Part shown: positions 1-7,095 of the stretch, piece after piece
How positions within the stretch are numbered: position 1 is the first letter of the stretch
How the letters are laid out: each line of letters opens with the position of its first letter
NCBI GenBank assembly: GCA_009705865.1
Contig: WLSJ01000065.1
Span: forward strand, 1 to 9,773
DNA length: 9,773 nucleotides
Direction of reading: 5' to 3'
Source of the DNA: Actinomycetota bacterium
Lineage (GTDB): Bacteria; Actinomycetota; Acidimicrobiia; Acidimicrobiales; Ilumatobacteraceae
The notes under the pieces: generated by a model
What the model was told of the DNA's origin: nothing
What the model saw: only the letters and a program-made list of their open reading frames with translations
Databases searched by the model: none
Translations under genes and position numbers: made by a program

Positions 1-2
1 CT

Positions 3-878
3 GCACCTCGCTATGAGCCAGTAACTGATCCAATGGAAATGTGGCATCTGTTTTCACACACCTCCGGAATGACATATGGATTTATCTATTCGAACCCAGT
101 TGATCAGATGTATCGCAATGCAGGTTTTGAATGGGGTCTTCCGCCACATTCCTCACTTGCCGAACTGTGCGACATGCTCGCTGAGCTTCCCCTTATGTTC
201 CAGCCCGGAACTGAATGGGCATATTCAATGTCGATTGACATTCTTGGCCGCGTTGTGGAAATACTCTCTGGCATGACCCTTGGTGAATTCATGAAGAAGC
301 GCATCTTTGATCCCCTTGGCATGACCGACACCGCATTTCATTGTTCCGAGGACAAAGCAGACCGTCTTGCGGCTCTCTATGTGCCAAACCCTGCGGACAA
401 AAAGATTCTGCGAAGCGATATAGCTGCCGCTGGCGCACTGGTTGAACCGAAGGCAGATCTTGGTGGAGGCGGTCTCGTCTCCACCACTAGTGATTACTTG
501 AAATTTGCAGAAATGTTGCGTGGTGGTGGCGAATACAACGGCACGCGTATTTTGTCGAATCGCACTGTTTCGTTCATGGCCTCGAACCATTTGCCGAACA
601 ATGCAGATCTCACCGCGTTTGGTCGACCATTGTTCTCAGAAACTGCATTCGACGGCGTGGGCTTTGGTCTTGGTGTGAGCGTCACGCTTGACCCTGTGAA
701 GGCGAAAGTGCCAGGTAGTGCTGGCGATTATGGCTGGGGTGGCGCTGCAAGCACCAACTTCACTGTTGATCCGAAAGAAGACCTTGTGTACATGATCATG
801 ACCCAGCTCATGCCTTCAAGTACGTGGCCGTTACGCCCACAACTTAAGCAGTTGGTGCACCAGGCTTTAGCTGACTAG
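3..878 (+). CDS. Beta-lactamase-family serine hydrolase (class C / esterase type), 5' end missing
   Basis: Partial gene. The frame is open from base 3, and the residues before the first Met at 33 read as normal family sequence (ending TDP before MEMWHLFSHTSG), so that Met is not the true start. The visible 291 residues cover the second part of the fold: the HLFSHTSG segment, a WAYSMSIDILG segment where the family tyrosine motif lies, the RIFDPLGM segment, a glycine-rich GGGGLVST stretch, and a YGWGGAAST segment near the C-terminus matching the third active-site motif region. The nucleophile motif SxxK normally lies upstream of HTSG and is outside the window. Family members hydrolyse beta-lactams, D-amino-acid peptides or carboxylic esters. 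The YSM in place of YxN and the WGG motif suggest an EstB-like esterase rather than a true beta-lactamase, but substrate cannot be told. The gene overlaps the convergent membrane-protein gene by 35 bp. Confidence 0.9.
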   Translation, partial: APRYEPVTDPMEMWHLFSHTSGMTYGFIYSNPVDQMYRNAGFEWGLPPHSSLAELCDMLAELPLMFQPGTEWAYSMSIDILGRVVEILSGMTLGEFMKKRIFDPLGMTDTAFHCSEDKADRLAALYVPNPADKKILRSDIAAAGALVEPKADLGGGGLVSTTSDYLKFAEMLRGGGEYNGTRILSNRTVSFMASNHLPNNADLTAFGRPLFSETAFDGVGFGLGVSVTLDPVKAKVPGSAGDYGWGGAASTNFTVDPKEDLVYMIMTQLMPSSTWPLRPQLKQLVHQALAD

Positions 879-1779
879 CCCTCGCTAATTGCGTTCGTAG
901 AACAATGAGCATCGCTACACCACATGCGATGATCGCTAACCCTTGAAATACATTTCCTGGAATCCAGTACACAACTGTCATTATCAATCCGACGATGATG
1001 CCAATTGATCCCGCAACAAGATTTTCAGGTGCGAGTTCGCGCGAACCGAGCGTAAATAACATTGCTCCGACTCCAACTGGGATGAGCCCACCGATTCCTA
1101 GTGAAAAAACATTGGCCATTGTGATTGAACCGATGACAATCAGCACAGAGCCCATAAAACGCGGAAGATACGCAAACCCAATCTGACACATACCGATAGC
1201 TATCAGGCCGATACCGCCAGCAATCAGCATCAGTCCAATTACTAATTGATTGTTGTTCCCATTCAGGTTCATGATTGAAGTGGAAGTCAAAATAACAATC
1301 GGCACCGAAGCAGTCATCAATAGCGAACCAGCAAACTGTGACCGCGCAGCACGTAATGCTCCCCATGTTCCAGCAGTGATAGCCAGCATGCACGCGGATA
1401 ACTCAGATCGCATATTCGTCATGTCCAACAGAATTCCACTTGCCACAGCAGCTGCGAGTACCGCAGCAACTTCAAGAACTTCGCCTGCACGCTTTTTTTC
1501 ATTTGTTGAAGCAGAAAATTTTCGAGAGAAGAAACCAAGCAGCGCTGCTACTACATACAGCAGAGCCGCTATTCCTGCTTTGGATACGTCGGCGAGGAGA
1601 CCAGAGATCATGAATATTGCGCCAATTGCGATCAAGATTGAAGCCAAATACGTCACTAACTCACGCACTCTGAATGCAAGTACCGGTGCATCAGCTATTT
1701 CAGAGGCTTGGTCTGTTGTTAGGTGACCATCTGAAACAAGTTTCTGAAGAATTTCACTTTGAGATTTGCGTAGTTCCAT
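844..1779 (-). CDS. DUF2157-like multi-pass membrane protein
   Basis: A 311-residue protein with a short polar N-terminus followed by about nine or ten hydrophobic segments, starting near residue 41 and ending near residue 294, and a short polar tail. The N-terminal pattern (LQKLVSDGHLTTDQASEI, residues 11-28) resembles the leader of DUF2157 proteins, in which a soluble helix pair precedes a membrane bundle. The function of that family is not known to me, and no catalytic motif is visible. It starts with ATG 16 bp after the stop of the acyltransferase gene on the same strand, so the two are probably co-transcribed; the ribosome binding site is weak (a GAAG close to the ATG). Its 3' end runs 35 bp into the end of the convergent serine hydrolase gene. 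Assignment to DUF2157 rests on pattern recognition only; the membrane topology is more certain than the family name. Confidence 0.8.
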   Translation of the reverse strand: MELRKSQSEILQKLVSDGHLTTDQASEIADAPVLAFRVRELVTYLASILIAIGAIFMISGLLADVSKAGIAALLYVVAALLGFFSRKFSASTNEKKRAGEVLEVAAVLAAAVASGILLDMTNMRSELSACMLAITAGTWGALRAARSQFAGSLLMTASVPIVILTSTSIMNLNGNNNQLVIGLMLIAGGIGLIAIGMCQIGFAYLPRFMGSVLIVIGSITMANVFSLGIGGLIPVGVGAMLFTLGSRELAPENLVAGSIGIIVGLIMTVVYWIPGNVFQGLAIIACGVAMLIVLRTQLARASQLKPGAPTA

Positions 1780-1795
1780 ATCTTCAGTGTTGCAC

Positions 1796-3904
1796 TTATG
1801 ACGGGTGGCTTGATACCCAGTTCACTAAATCGCTGATGGCTCCACCTAAAAGAGTTGAAATGAACGATGAAAAAGTAACTGTCATGTGGTTGTCGTCTCG
1901 GTACACCAAGATATTGCCCACCACGGTTGGACAACCCACATCAGTGCAAAACCATTGGCGAGTCCACAATACGTGTACGCCTGCATCATCAAAATCTCGC
2001 AACATCTGATGCATGTCATCACGAAAAGCCGAACTGATGTTAGGAGTACATAACTGGACATTCGTGTAATGACGACTGAGACATGTCGGGACGTCTTGCC
2101 CCGGATACGGCGTGTCTTCCATTACAACAGGTGTAATTCCCAATTTTTCCAATGCGGAAACTGTGGACTGAATGCCTACTCGCCATTCTTTTTGCCACAT
2201 CGGAACACGTGTCGTTGCAGACAACAATCGATCGAAGTGAGCAATAAATACTGTCTGCACACCATCAAGTTTCATTTGCTTCATCACGTTCTCACGCCAC
2301 GGAGCACATTCTTTGTACACCTTCCCCAACACCTTGCTATACGTAGGAATATCAGCAGGCGGGCAACCACGTTTTGTGTAGGTAATGAACTTCCAATGAC
2401 GCTCTTTGGCGATTTTTTCAAAAGAGGGGAACCATTGTGCAGCATGTGAGTCGCCATACAAACCAATCACAACCGATGATTCTTTATCGCCATAGATGCA
2501 TTTCTTTGGTCGCGTTGTAGAAAAACCAGCATGACAATTGTTGCTATAGATCGTTGGCATATCAGTCGAAGCACCCCGGATTGACGGCGTGAGATTTGAC
2601 GGCAAGCCAGTGGCTGCCATTGCTTGAACAATTGCATCAATCGATGTGGATGGACCAGGGAGTTGCGGTTCTGTAGGCACTGTAGAAGTGGAAACATTCG
2701 GGTCGACTGTTGTTGTTGAATCTGCAACCAATGTGGGGGTTGTAGCTTCAACTCCTCCTGACAACGCAGGTTGATTATTTTGCGCCAGTACAGCACTGCC
2801 ACCCACAATTGCTGCCAGTGATACAGCAAGTACAAGTGCTCGTGGCCCAACAATTTTGTGATTTTTGCGCACAGGATTTTCAATGAAGCGGTAGGACAAT
2901 TCAGAGAGAGCCAAGGAGATCATGAGGCACACAAGACCTTCAAACACTGACAATTTCTTCTCTAATGCAGATGCAGTAACTATTAGTACTGGCCAATGCC
3001 ACAGATACGCCGAATACGAACGAGAACCGAGCCATTGCAACGGTGATAATCGAAGAAGAACGTCGGGCGACCATGATGTGGCGTTGCCTCCTCGCAATAA
3101 GAATGCGGTTGCTAGTACCGGAAGCAGAGCCCATGGACCTGGGAACGTGGTTGTATCTGAAAACGTGATCACTGTTGCAACAATTCCGGCAAGACCACAC
3201 CATGCAATGAGCGCGTTGACTTTACGTGTCTTTACAGATTGACCAATCGGCACTGCAGCTGCAATAGCACCAATTGCAAGTTCAAACGCGCGAGTGTGCG
3301 GAGAGAAAAACGCCCATGGTTGTGAGGTATTCATGAGCAACATGCATGCAACAAATGATCCGACTGATACGCATGCTGCCGTAATTCCGACACGGAGGCG
3401 CACTGAATATTTAGACGATGCACCAACTCCGATACACACAAGCATCACCAATGCCGGCCACACAATATAGAACTGTTCTTCTACTGCAAGACTCCAATAG
3501 TGCTGCAACGGTGATGGTGGCAAAGCAGACTGCAAATAGTCCGCACCTCGATGAGCGAAAACAAAGTTTGACGAGAATGCTGCAACTGCAAAGACATCAT
3601 TAGTAAGCGACCGCAGCCGCAAAGGCTCAAGCCAGATCCACGACGCGACAAGTGTTGAACATGCAACAAGCGCAGAGACAGGCAAAATGCGTCGAGCGCG
3701 TCGAGCATAGAAGGCACCCAGTGAGACTTTTCCAGTATTGGTCTTTTCGGCCACCAACAGAGAAGTAATAAGAAAGCCCGACACCACAAAAAAGACATCG
3801 ACGCCGACATATCCTCCGCCGATTCCAGGGACACCTGCATGAAAAAGCAAGACCGCTAGCACCGCAATAGCGCGCAGCCCCTCAATATCCGTACGCCGTT
3901 TCAC
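1796..3904 (-). CDS. Membrane O-acyltransferase (acyltransferase-3) fused to an SGNH domain, OatA-like
   Basis: A 702-residue two-domain envelope enzyme. Residues 5-375 are an acyltransferase-3 membrane domain with the family landmarks: DIEGLRAIAVLAVLLFHAG with His22, the arginine cluster RRARRILP (68-75), the YWSLAVEEQFYIVWP block (136-150), FIENPVR (340-346), and an extra membrane span at about 355-374. Residues 381-421 form a Ser/Thr/Pro-rich linker. The rest is an SGNH hydrolase-like domain with GDSH (484-487, Ser486 nucleophile) and a DDNH motif (Asp670, His673) completing the triad, plus several cysteines that could pair outside the cell. In such fusions the membrane part passes acyl groups, usually acetyl, across the membrane and the SGNH part places them on peptidoglycan or surface polysaccharide; the acceptor here is unknown. 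GTG at 3904 was chosen because the conserved motif begins four codons later and the upstream codons offer no better start. No clear Shine-Dalgarno precedes it. Confidence 0.92.
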   Translation of the reverse strand: MKRRTDIEGLRAIAVLAVLLFHAGVPGIGGGYVGVDVFFVVSGFLITSLLVAEKTNTGKVSLGAFYARRARRILPVSALVACSTLVASWIWLEPLRLRSLTNDVFAVAAFSSNFVFAHRGADYLQSALPPSPLQHYWSLAVEEQFYIVWPALVMLVCIGVGASSKYSVRLRVGITAACVSVGSFVACMLLMNTSQPWAFFSPHTRAFELAIGAIAAAVPIGQSVKTRKVNALIAWCGLAGIVATVITFSDTTTFPGPWALLPVLATAFLLRGGNATSWSPDVLLRLSPLQWLGSRSYSAYLWHWPVLIVTASALEKKLSVFEGLVCLMISLALSELSYRFIENPVRKNHKIVGPRALVLAVSLAAIVGGSAVLAQNNQPALSGGVEATTPTLVADSTTTVDPNVSTSTVPTEPQLPGPSTSIDAIVQAMAATGLPSNLTPSIRGASTDMPTIYSNNCHAGFSTTRPKKCIYGDKESSVVIGLYGDSHAAQWFPSFEKIAKERHWKFITYTKRGCPPADIPTYSKVLGKVYKECAPWRENVMKQMKLDGVQTVFIAHFDRLLSATTRVPMWQKEWRVGIQSTVSALEKLGITPVVMEDTPYPGQDVPTCLSRHYTNVQLCTPNISSAFRDDMHQMLRDFDDAGVHVLWTRQWFCTDVGCPTVVGNILVYRDDNHMTVTFSSFISTLLGGAISDLVNWVSSHPS

Positions 3905-3934
3905 CGATACGAGTATTACCGCATATGGAACCCA

Positions 3935-3962
3935 GCCATAGGCACCTATTAAATAGGGTCAA
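3935..3962 (-). promoter_or_regulatory. Possible promoter for the acyltransferase unit
   Basis: On the minus strand a TTGACC element (3962-3957) is followed 16 bases later by TATGGC (3940-3935). Transcription would then start about 25 bases before the GTG. The -35 is good and the -10 is only a partial match, so this is tentative. A second -10-like hexamer, AATACT (3917-3912), sits 7 bases before the GTG and would instead give a leaderless message. Confidence 0.3.
3945..3957. repeat. 13-bp perfect palindrome in the divergent promoter region, possible operator
   Basis: The arms CCTATT (3945-3950) and AATAGG (3952-3957) are perfect reverse complements around a single A. The site lies in the only divergent intergenic region of the window, between the acyltransferase start (3904) and the binding-protein start (4031), and inside the spacer of the tentative minus-strand promoter. 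The position fits a repressor site for one or both units, but no regulator gene is present here. A short AT-rich palindrome can also occur by chance. Confidence 0.35.
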
Positions 3963-4020
3963 GATGGCAGTCCTGTGGCGAGTGGTCTAAGGTCGTAGAA
4001 ACATTTCCAACGACACCCCT

Positions 4021-4025
4021 AGGAG
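4021..4025 (+). promoter_or_regulatory. Ribosome binding site of the binding-protein gene
   Basis: AGGAG, five bases before the ATG at 4031, is the clearest Shine-Dalgarno in the window and fixes the start. It fits the high expression usual for ABC binding proteins. No convincing -35/-10 pair was found between 3964 and 4020 on the plus strand; TAAGGT at 3988-3993 is a weak -10 candidate without a matching -35. Confidence 0.75.
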
Positions 4026-4030
4026 TCACC

Positions 4031-4816
4031 ATGGCACGTACCACCCGCCTGCTTGCATCGCTTGCAGCACTTTCATTTGTTGTCGCTTCATGCGGCGGCA
4101 GCGATTCATCAACAACTTCCAATGGCGCTCTCAGCACCATTGCAGAGGGCAAACTCACCGTCTGTTCCGATGCACCATACGAACCATTCGAATTCCAAGA
4201 TAAAGATGGCGTTTGGACCGGGTTCGACATGGATATCGTCCGCAAGATTGCAGAAGCAAACAGCCTCGAACTTGAAGTCAGCGTGCAACCGTTCGACGGA
4301 ATTTGGCTTGCGCCAGCCGCAGGCACATGTGACATGGTTGCTTCATCATTGACAAATACTCCAGAGCGCGCAAAGGCAGCAGCCTTTACAGATAGCTACT
4401 TTGATGCTTTCCAGTCTGTACTCGTTCGTTCGGACGATGCAGCTAAGTACACGACTCTTGAATCACTCGCCGGAAAAACTATTGCTGTACAAACCGGAAC
4501 AACTGGTGAGACATTCGCAAAAGAAAACGCGACTTCATCAACGATTCAGTCTTTCGACGAAGCATCCGCAATGTTCCTAGCTCTTGAATCTGGTCAGGTA
4601 GACGGAGTTCTTCAGGATTACCTCATCAACAAGGAACGTGCCGACAAACAAGGAACCTCAGCGGTTTCAATCAAGTTTGAAGACACCCCTGAGCAGTACG
4701 GATTTGCCGTTCAAACTGGTAACACAGCACTTCTTGAAGTTTTGAATAAGGGCATTGCAACCCTCAAAGACGATGGCTCTTACAAGACCATTTACGACAA
4801 GTACTTCATTGGCTGA
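4031..4816 (+). CDS. Polar amino-acid ABC transporter, substrate-binding lipoprotein
   Basis: A 261-residue extracytoplasmic binding protein (bacterial family 3 solute-binding fold). The N-terminus has a short basic start, a hydrophobic core and a lipobox VASC ending at Cys21, so the mature protein is predicted to be lipid-anchored. A Ser/Thr/Gly-rich tether follows, then the domain opening GKLTVCSDAPYEPFEF (40-55) and GFDMDIV (64-70). SSLTNTPER (105-113) carries the Arg113 that in this family grips the ligand alpha-carboxylate. IAVQTGTTGE (151-160) and VDGVLQD (190-196) are the usual second-lobe ligand segments. The ligand is most likely an amino acid; which one cannot be read from sequence. 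It is the first gene of the importer unit, 44 bp before the permease, and its stop codon lies in a hairpin. Confidence 0.95.
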   Translation: MARTTRLLASLAALSFVVASCGGSDSSTTSNGALSTIAEGKLTVCSDAPYEPFEFQDKDGVWTGFDMDIVRKIAEANSLELEVSVQPFDGIWLAPAAGTCDMVASSLTNTPERAKAAAFTDSYFDAFQSVLVRSDDAAKYTTLESLAGKTIAVQTGTTGETFAKENATSSTIQSFDEASAMFLALESGQVDGVLQDYLINKERADKQGTSAVSIKFEDTPEQYGFAVQTGNTALLEVLNKGIATLKDDGSYKTIYDKYFIG

Positions 4817-4832
4817 TCTCTGATCAAGCCAA
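4809..4832 (+). other. Intercistronic hairpin overlapping the binding-protein stop codon
   Basis: TTGGCT (4809-4814) pairs with AGCCAA (4827-4832), and GATC (4815-4818) pairs with GATC (4822-4825). There is one unpaired A (4826) and a TCT loop. The TGA stop (4814-4816) is inside the stem. No T-run follows, so it is not a typical intrinsic terminator. Its place between a binding-protein gene and its permease gene fits a stabiliser of the upstream message or a partial attenuator. Confidence 0.6.
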
Positions 4833-4860
4833 TCAATAACAACTAACGACGAAGAGGGTC

Positions 4861-5652
4861 ATGGCACTCAGTAAACGCAAAAAGGCTATGTACATGCGCT
4901 ACGTCATGTACATAGCCAGCATTGCAATTCTGGTTGTTGTGATCCTCTTCATCGATTGGGGCCGTCTGGGAAATGCCATGTTCCGCTGGAACATTGTTAA
5001 AGACCAATTCCCAAACATTCTCACCAAGGCAGCCAAAAACACCGTCGTCTTTACAGTGCTCGGATTCACAGGTGGAATATCGTTTGGTCTGTTGTTCGCA
5101 CTCATGCGTCTCAGCACTATTCGCCCATATCGCTGGTTTGCAGCGACATACATCGAGATCTTCCGCGGCATTCCGCTTCTCGTCACTCTTCTCATTCTTG
5201 GGTTTGGTATTCCCATCGCCACCGGATGGCACTGGCCAAACCCATATCTTCAAGGTGCAATCCCTTTGTCATTGGTTGCCAGTGCCTACATGGCAGAAAC
5301 TATTCGTGCCGGTATTGAAGCCGTACCAAAAGGGCAAATGGAAGCTGCCCGTTCGTTAGGTATGTCGTATGCCCGCGCAATGATCACCATCATCATTCCT
5401 CAAGCTCTACGAATCATTGTCCCCCCACTTACCAATGAATTTGTTCTTCTGATTAAAGACACGTCACTCATCTCCGTGCTCGGTGTAACTGCTGCTACCA
5501 AAGACTTAGCAAGATTCGGCCGAGATGGCGTCAACCAGACCGCTAACGCAACTCCTCTCATCGTTGCCGGATTGGTGTACTTGGCGATGACGCTTCCCCT
5601 CACTCAATTAGTCGCATGGATGGAACGACGCACAAAGGCTGCAAGCCGATGA
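4861..5652 (+). CDS. Polar amino-acid ABC transporter, permease
   Basis: A 263-residue inner-membrane subunit of the HisM/GlnP type. A first membrane span lies at about 14-31, then an extended loop, then a typical five-span permease core starting near residue 58. The ATPase-docking loop EAARSLGMSYARAMITIIIP (161-180) has the EAA...G...I..P pattern. The segment FRGIPLLVTLLILGFGIP (101-118) and TNEFVLLIKDTSLISVLG (191-208) are also characteristic. Only one permease gene is present, so the channel is presumably a homodimer. The ATG at 4861 follows a purine-rich GAAGAGGG only two bases upstream, a rather tight spacing; internal Met codons at residues 10, 12 and 16 are less likely starts. The stop overlaps the ATPase start (ATGA), indicating translational coupling. 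Confidence 0.95.
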   Translation: MALSKRKKAMYMRYVMYIASIAILVVVILFIDWGRLGNAMFRWNIVKDQFPNILTKAAKNTVVFTVLGFTGGISFGLLFALMRLSTIRPYRWFAATYIEIFRGIPLLVTLLILGFGIPIATGWHWPNPYLQGAIPLSLVASAYMAETIRAGIEAVPKGQMEAARSLGMSYARAMITIIIPQALRIIVPPLTNEFVLLIKDTSLISVLGVTAATKDLARFGRDGVNQTANATPLIVAGLVYLAMTLPLTQLVAWMERRTKAASR

Positions 5653-6392
5653 ACGCCGACATCGTTGTCAACGTCACCAATCTCAATAAATCATTTGGTG
5701 ACAATCATGTGTTGCGTGGCATTGATCTACAAGTGCAGCGCGGCGAAGTTGTATGCATCATTGGCCCGTCGGGTTCTGGGAAGAGCACGTTGTTGCGTTG
5801 CGTCAACATGCTGGAAACTCCCACTGCAGGAACCGTCGTAGTGCTTGGTCGGGATCTCACCGATATTGATTGCGATCTAGATGAAGCGCGAACACATATC
5901 GGCATGGTCTTTCAGCAGTTCAATTTGTTTCCTCACATGACAGCTCTTGAAAATGTCTGCGTCGCACAACGCAAAGTATTAAAACGAAGCGCAGCAGAGG
6001 CAAAAGAAATCGCCCACGGCTTACTTGCTCGCGTTGGTCTTGTTGAAAAAGACAATGCCTACCCTGCTCAGCTTTCTGGCGGACAGCAACAACGAATTGC
6101 TATTGCACGAGCACTTGCTATGAAACCTGATGTCATGCTGTTTGATGAAGCAACTAGTGCACTTGATCCTGAATTGGTGGGCGAAGTTCTACAAGTCATG
6201 CAGTCACTCGCACATGAAGGTATGACAATGCTCGTGGTTACCCATGAGATGGGCTTTGCAAAGAGCGTTGCTGATCGCGTTGTGTTTATGGATGGTGGCG
6301 TCATTGTGGAACAGGGTCCACCTTCGCAAGTGATCTCAGCACCAGTGGAAGAACGCACACGTTCATTCCTCTCGAGCGTCCTTAACCATTGA
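5649..6392 (+). CDS. Polar amino-acid ABC transporter, ATPase
   Basis: A 247-residue cytoplasmic ATPase of the GlnQ/HisP type that powers the importer. All nucleotide-binding motifs are intact: Walker A GPSGSGKST (39-47), Q-loop Gln89 in VFQQFNLFPHMT, signature LSGGQ (142-146), Walker B VMLFDE (162-167), D-loop SALD (170-173), and switch His199 in VVTHEM. Length is normal for the family. The start at 5649 was preferred to an in-frame ATG at 5616 because it gives the standard family N-terminus and a 4-bp ATGA overlap with the permease stop; AAAGG at 5634-5638, ten bases upstream, can serve as ribosome binding site. The next gene begins 25 bp downstream, with no terminator visible between. Confidence 0.97.
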   Translation: MNADIVVNVTNLNKSFGDNHVLRGIDLQVQRGEVVCIIGPSGSGKSTLLRCVNMLETPTAGTVVVLGRDLTDIDCDLDEARTHIGMVFQQFNLFPHMTALENVCVAQRKVLKRSAAEAKEIAHGLLARVGLVEKDNAYPAQLSGGQQQRIAIARALAMKPDVMLFDEATSALDPELVGEVLQVMQSLAHEGMTMLVVTHEMGFAKSVADRVVFMDGGVIVEQGPPSQVISAPVEERTRSFLSSVLNH

Positions 6393-6417
6393 GCACCCCA
6401 CGCATAGAGTGCATGCA

Positions 6418-7095
6418 ATGAGCGACCAACGCGACCGCATCAACGCCATGTTGAATCTGGCGCAACATCCCAATACTCCTCTGGCTGAAGCTGAATCTGC
6501 ACTCGCTATGGCATCCAAACTGATGCAAAAGCACGGCCTCTCACAATCAGATGTGTCATCAACCCATTCAGATAATGACACCACCATTGTGGTGGAACGC
6601 ATTCATGTCGGTGGTCTGTATCGGGTGCGGCGTCAAAACATTTTGTACACCATTGCACTTCTCCATTCCTGTGCTGGTTATCGCGCTGAAGACGAAGGAG
6701 ACAAATGCGTCATCGTTCTATATGGCCGTGCCGCAGATATTTTCGCCACCCGAACATTGTTTGCAGCTGCAGATGCAATGGGGGCACGACTTCTTCCTCG
6801 AGGTGACCGTTCATGGCGTGTCGCTTGGTGGAAGGGGTTTCAGTTGGGAATCGAAGAATCTTTATCTGTTGCCCGAAAAGACTTTGTCGCCGAAACACCA
6901 GGCTCAGGGTTAGTGCTTGCTGACCGCATGAAACGCGCGCAACATGAACTTCGAGTCAACGGTCCCCCTCTTCGCGGCGGCTATTCATATAGCGATACTT
7001 CATCTGGTGCATACCTCACCGGAAAACAAGCCGGAAGCGGATTTGGTGGTGCAGGGAGATCATTTGCTGCGGGCATACGTGGTGAACTGTCGTGA
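6418..7095 (+). CDS. DUF2786 domain protein, partner of the downstream HExxH protein
   Basis: A 225-residue protein with no signal peptide or membrane span. The N-terminus (residues 3-42) is a DUF2786 module: a helix with RINAMLNLAQHPNTP, then the AEAESALAMASKLMQKHGLS motif. A second region follows with conserved-looking CVIVLYGRAADIFATRTLF and a WRVAWWKGFQLGIEESL helix (Trp137, Trp138, Phe141, Gly144), which resembles the domain usually found after DUF2786. The C-terminus is Gly/Ser/Tyr-rich. The biochemical role of the family is unknown to me. It ends in a 4-bp GTGA overlap with the HExxH gene, which strongly suggests the two products are made and act together. M. tuberculosis Rv0184/Rv0185 appears to be the same pairing (from memory). 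ATG at 6418 has AGAG eight bases upstream; GTG at 6409 is an in-frame alternative. Confidence 0.85.
   Translation: MSDQRDRINAMLNLAQHPNTPLAEAESALAMASKLMQKHGLSQSDVSSTHSDNDTTIVVERIHVGGLYRVRRQNILYTIALLHSCAGYRAEDEGDKCVIVLYGRAADIFATRTLFAAADAMGARLLPRGDRSWRVAWWKGFQLGIEESLSVARKDFVAETPGSGLVLADRMKRAQHELRVNGPPLRGGYSYSDTSSGAYLTGKQAGSGFGGAGRSFAAGIRGELS

Noticed and set aside
866..890. Possible terminator between the serine hydrolase and the DUF2157-like gene (TTAGC/GCTAA)
   Set aside because: Only five base pairs with a 12-base loop and no T-run; not enough to call a terminator.
1250..1726. Long open frame on the plus strand (158 codons) antisense to the DUF2157-like gene
   Set aside because: It is the complement of a clear membrane-protein coding frame; its translation has no family features and no ribosome binding site.
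3949..4335. 128-codon minus-strand frame covering the divergent intergenic region and the start of the binding-protein gene
   Set aside because: It lies opposite the well-supported lipoprotein gene, and its sequence is low in recognisable structure.
5616..5648. Earlier in-frame ATG for the ABC ATPase
   Set aside because: It would overlap the permease by 37 bp and add 11 residues not expected at the family N-terminus; ATG at 5649 gives the usual ATGA coupling.
6410..6417. TGCATGCA palindrome immediately before the DUF2786 start
   Set aside because: Eight bases, low complexity, in a spacer that must also hold a ribosome binding site; likely chance.
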